NCBI GenBank assembly: GCA_033557685.1
Contig: JAWQRN010000373.1
Location: 1 to 30,574 of the forward strand
Length of the DNA stretch: 30,574 bases
Direction: 5' to 3'
Source: Sperchopsis tessellata
Lineage: Eukaryota; Arthropoda; Insecta; Coleoptera; Hydrophilidae
The translations under genes were made by a program, and so were the position numbers. Shown in pieces: positions 30,491-30,574 of the stretch. Within the stretch, counting starts at the first letter, position 1. Each line of letters starts with the position of its first letter. The notes below the pieces were generated by a model. The model made no database searches. It saw nothing but the letters and a program-made list of their open reading frames with translations, and was not told the origin of the DNA.

Positions 30491-30574
30491 TGATATACAT
30501 ATATATCAGGTCTGTAAATATGAAACCGTATTTTTTTATTGAAAATACATATTTATTGTATGAAAATGGTAAAA
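30491..30574. other. AT-rich window end
   Basis: No motif; if the LINE relic is longer, its upstream part would continue here or beyond the window. Confidence 0.3.

Overview
This is AT-rich, gene-poor eukaryotic DNA, almost certainly from an animal and most likely an arthropod. That inference rests on the mix of mobile elements: Penelope-like retroelements, LINEs, a mariner, a Tc1-like element, a BED-finger (hAT-type) fragment and a tRNA-derived SINE. A mollusc is not excluded. I see no intact host protein gene, no rRNA, no CRISPR array and no bacterial operon structure. The long open frames are short, AT-rich, and mostly fragments of dead transposons or by-products of tandem repeats. The window reads as intergenic or intronic DNA filled with decayed transposable elements.

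Layout. Positions 1-730 hold the tail of a Penelope-like element (PLE): a near-perfect 102-bp palindrome, a GIY-YIG endonuclease fragment (+) and inverted flanking arms. At 1110-1290 is a related PLE terminal module (-), followed by about 1 kb with very strong C-over-G skew (1560-2560). A doubtful transposase-like frame lies at 3971-4330 (-). Positions 5700-6850 hold a second PLE relic (-), and a third terminal module sits at 7200-7390. A 17-bp minisatellite occurs in opposite orientations at 9400-9490 and 12591-12806, on either side of a 1147-bp mariner with its TIRs and TA duplication (11348-12494). A LINE 3' relic (+) lies at 13320-13950, a retroposon-like piece at 13985-14200, a hAT-like MITE at 14366-14563 and a BED-finger fragment at 14968-15245. 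A 1156-bp Tc1-like element (18737-19892) has a second partial copy at 20407-20616, followed by a retroposon-like stretch to about 21010. Near 23281 (-) is a juxtaposed 3'/5' splice-site sequence. A foldback element built around 18-bp repeats lies at 24870-25090, next to a hairpin and a LINE reverse-transcriptase relic (-) at 25150-26010. A DDE-transposon N-terminal fragment (+) lies at 27890-28072, a tRNA-derived SINE (-) at 29340-29524 and an RTE-like LINE relic (-) from 29775 to about 30490.

No genes act together as a pathway here. The most distinctive signal is a set of PLE-associated terminal modules (five places in 30 kb) with hairpins resembling degenerate hammerhead-ribozyme cores. Other points of note are a CTCF-like motif inside the mariner and a candidate recursive-splice site, which would place part of the window inside a long minus-strand intron. 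All family assignments come from reading motifs by eye; no database search was run.
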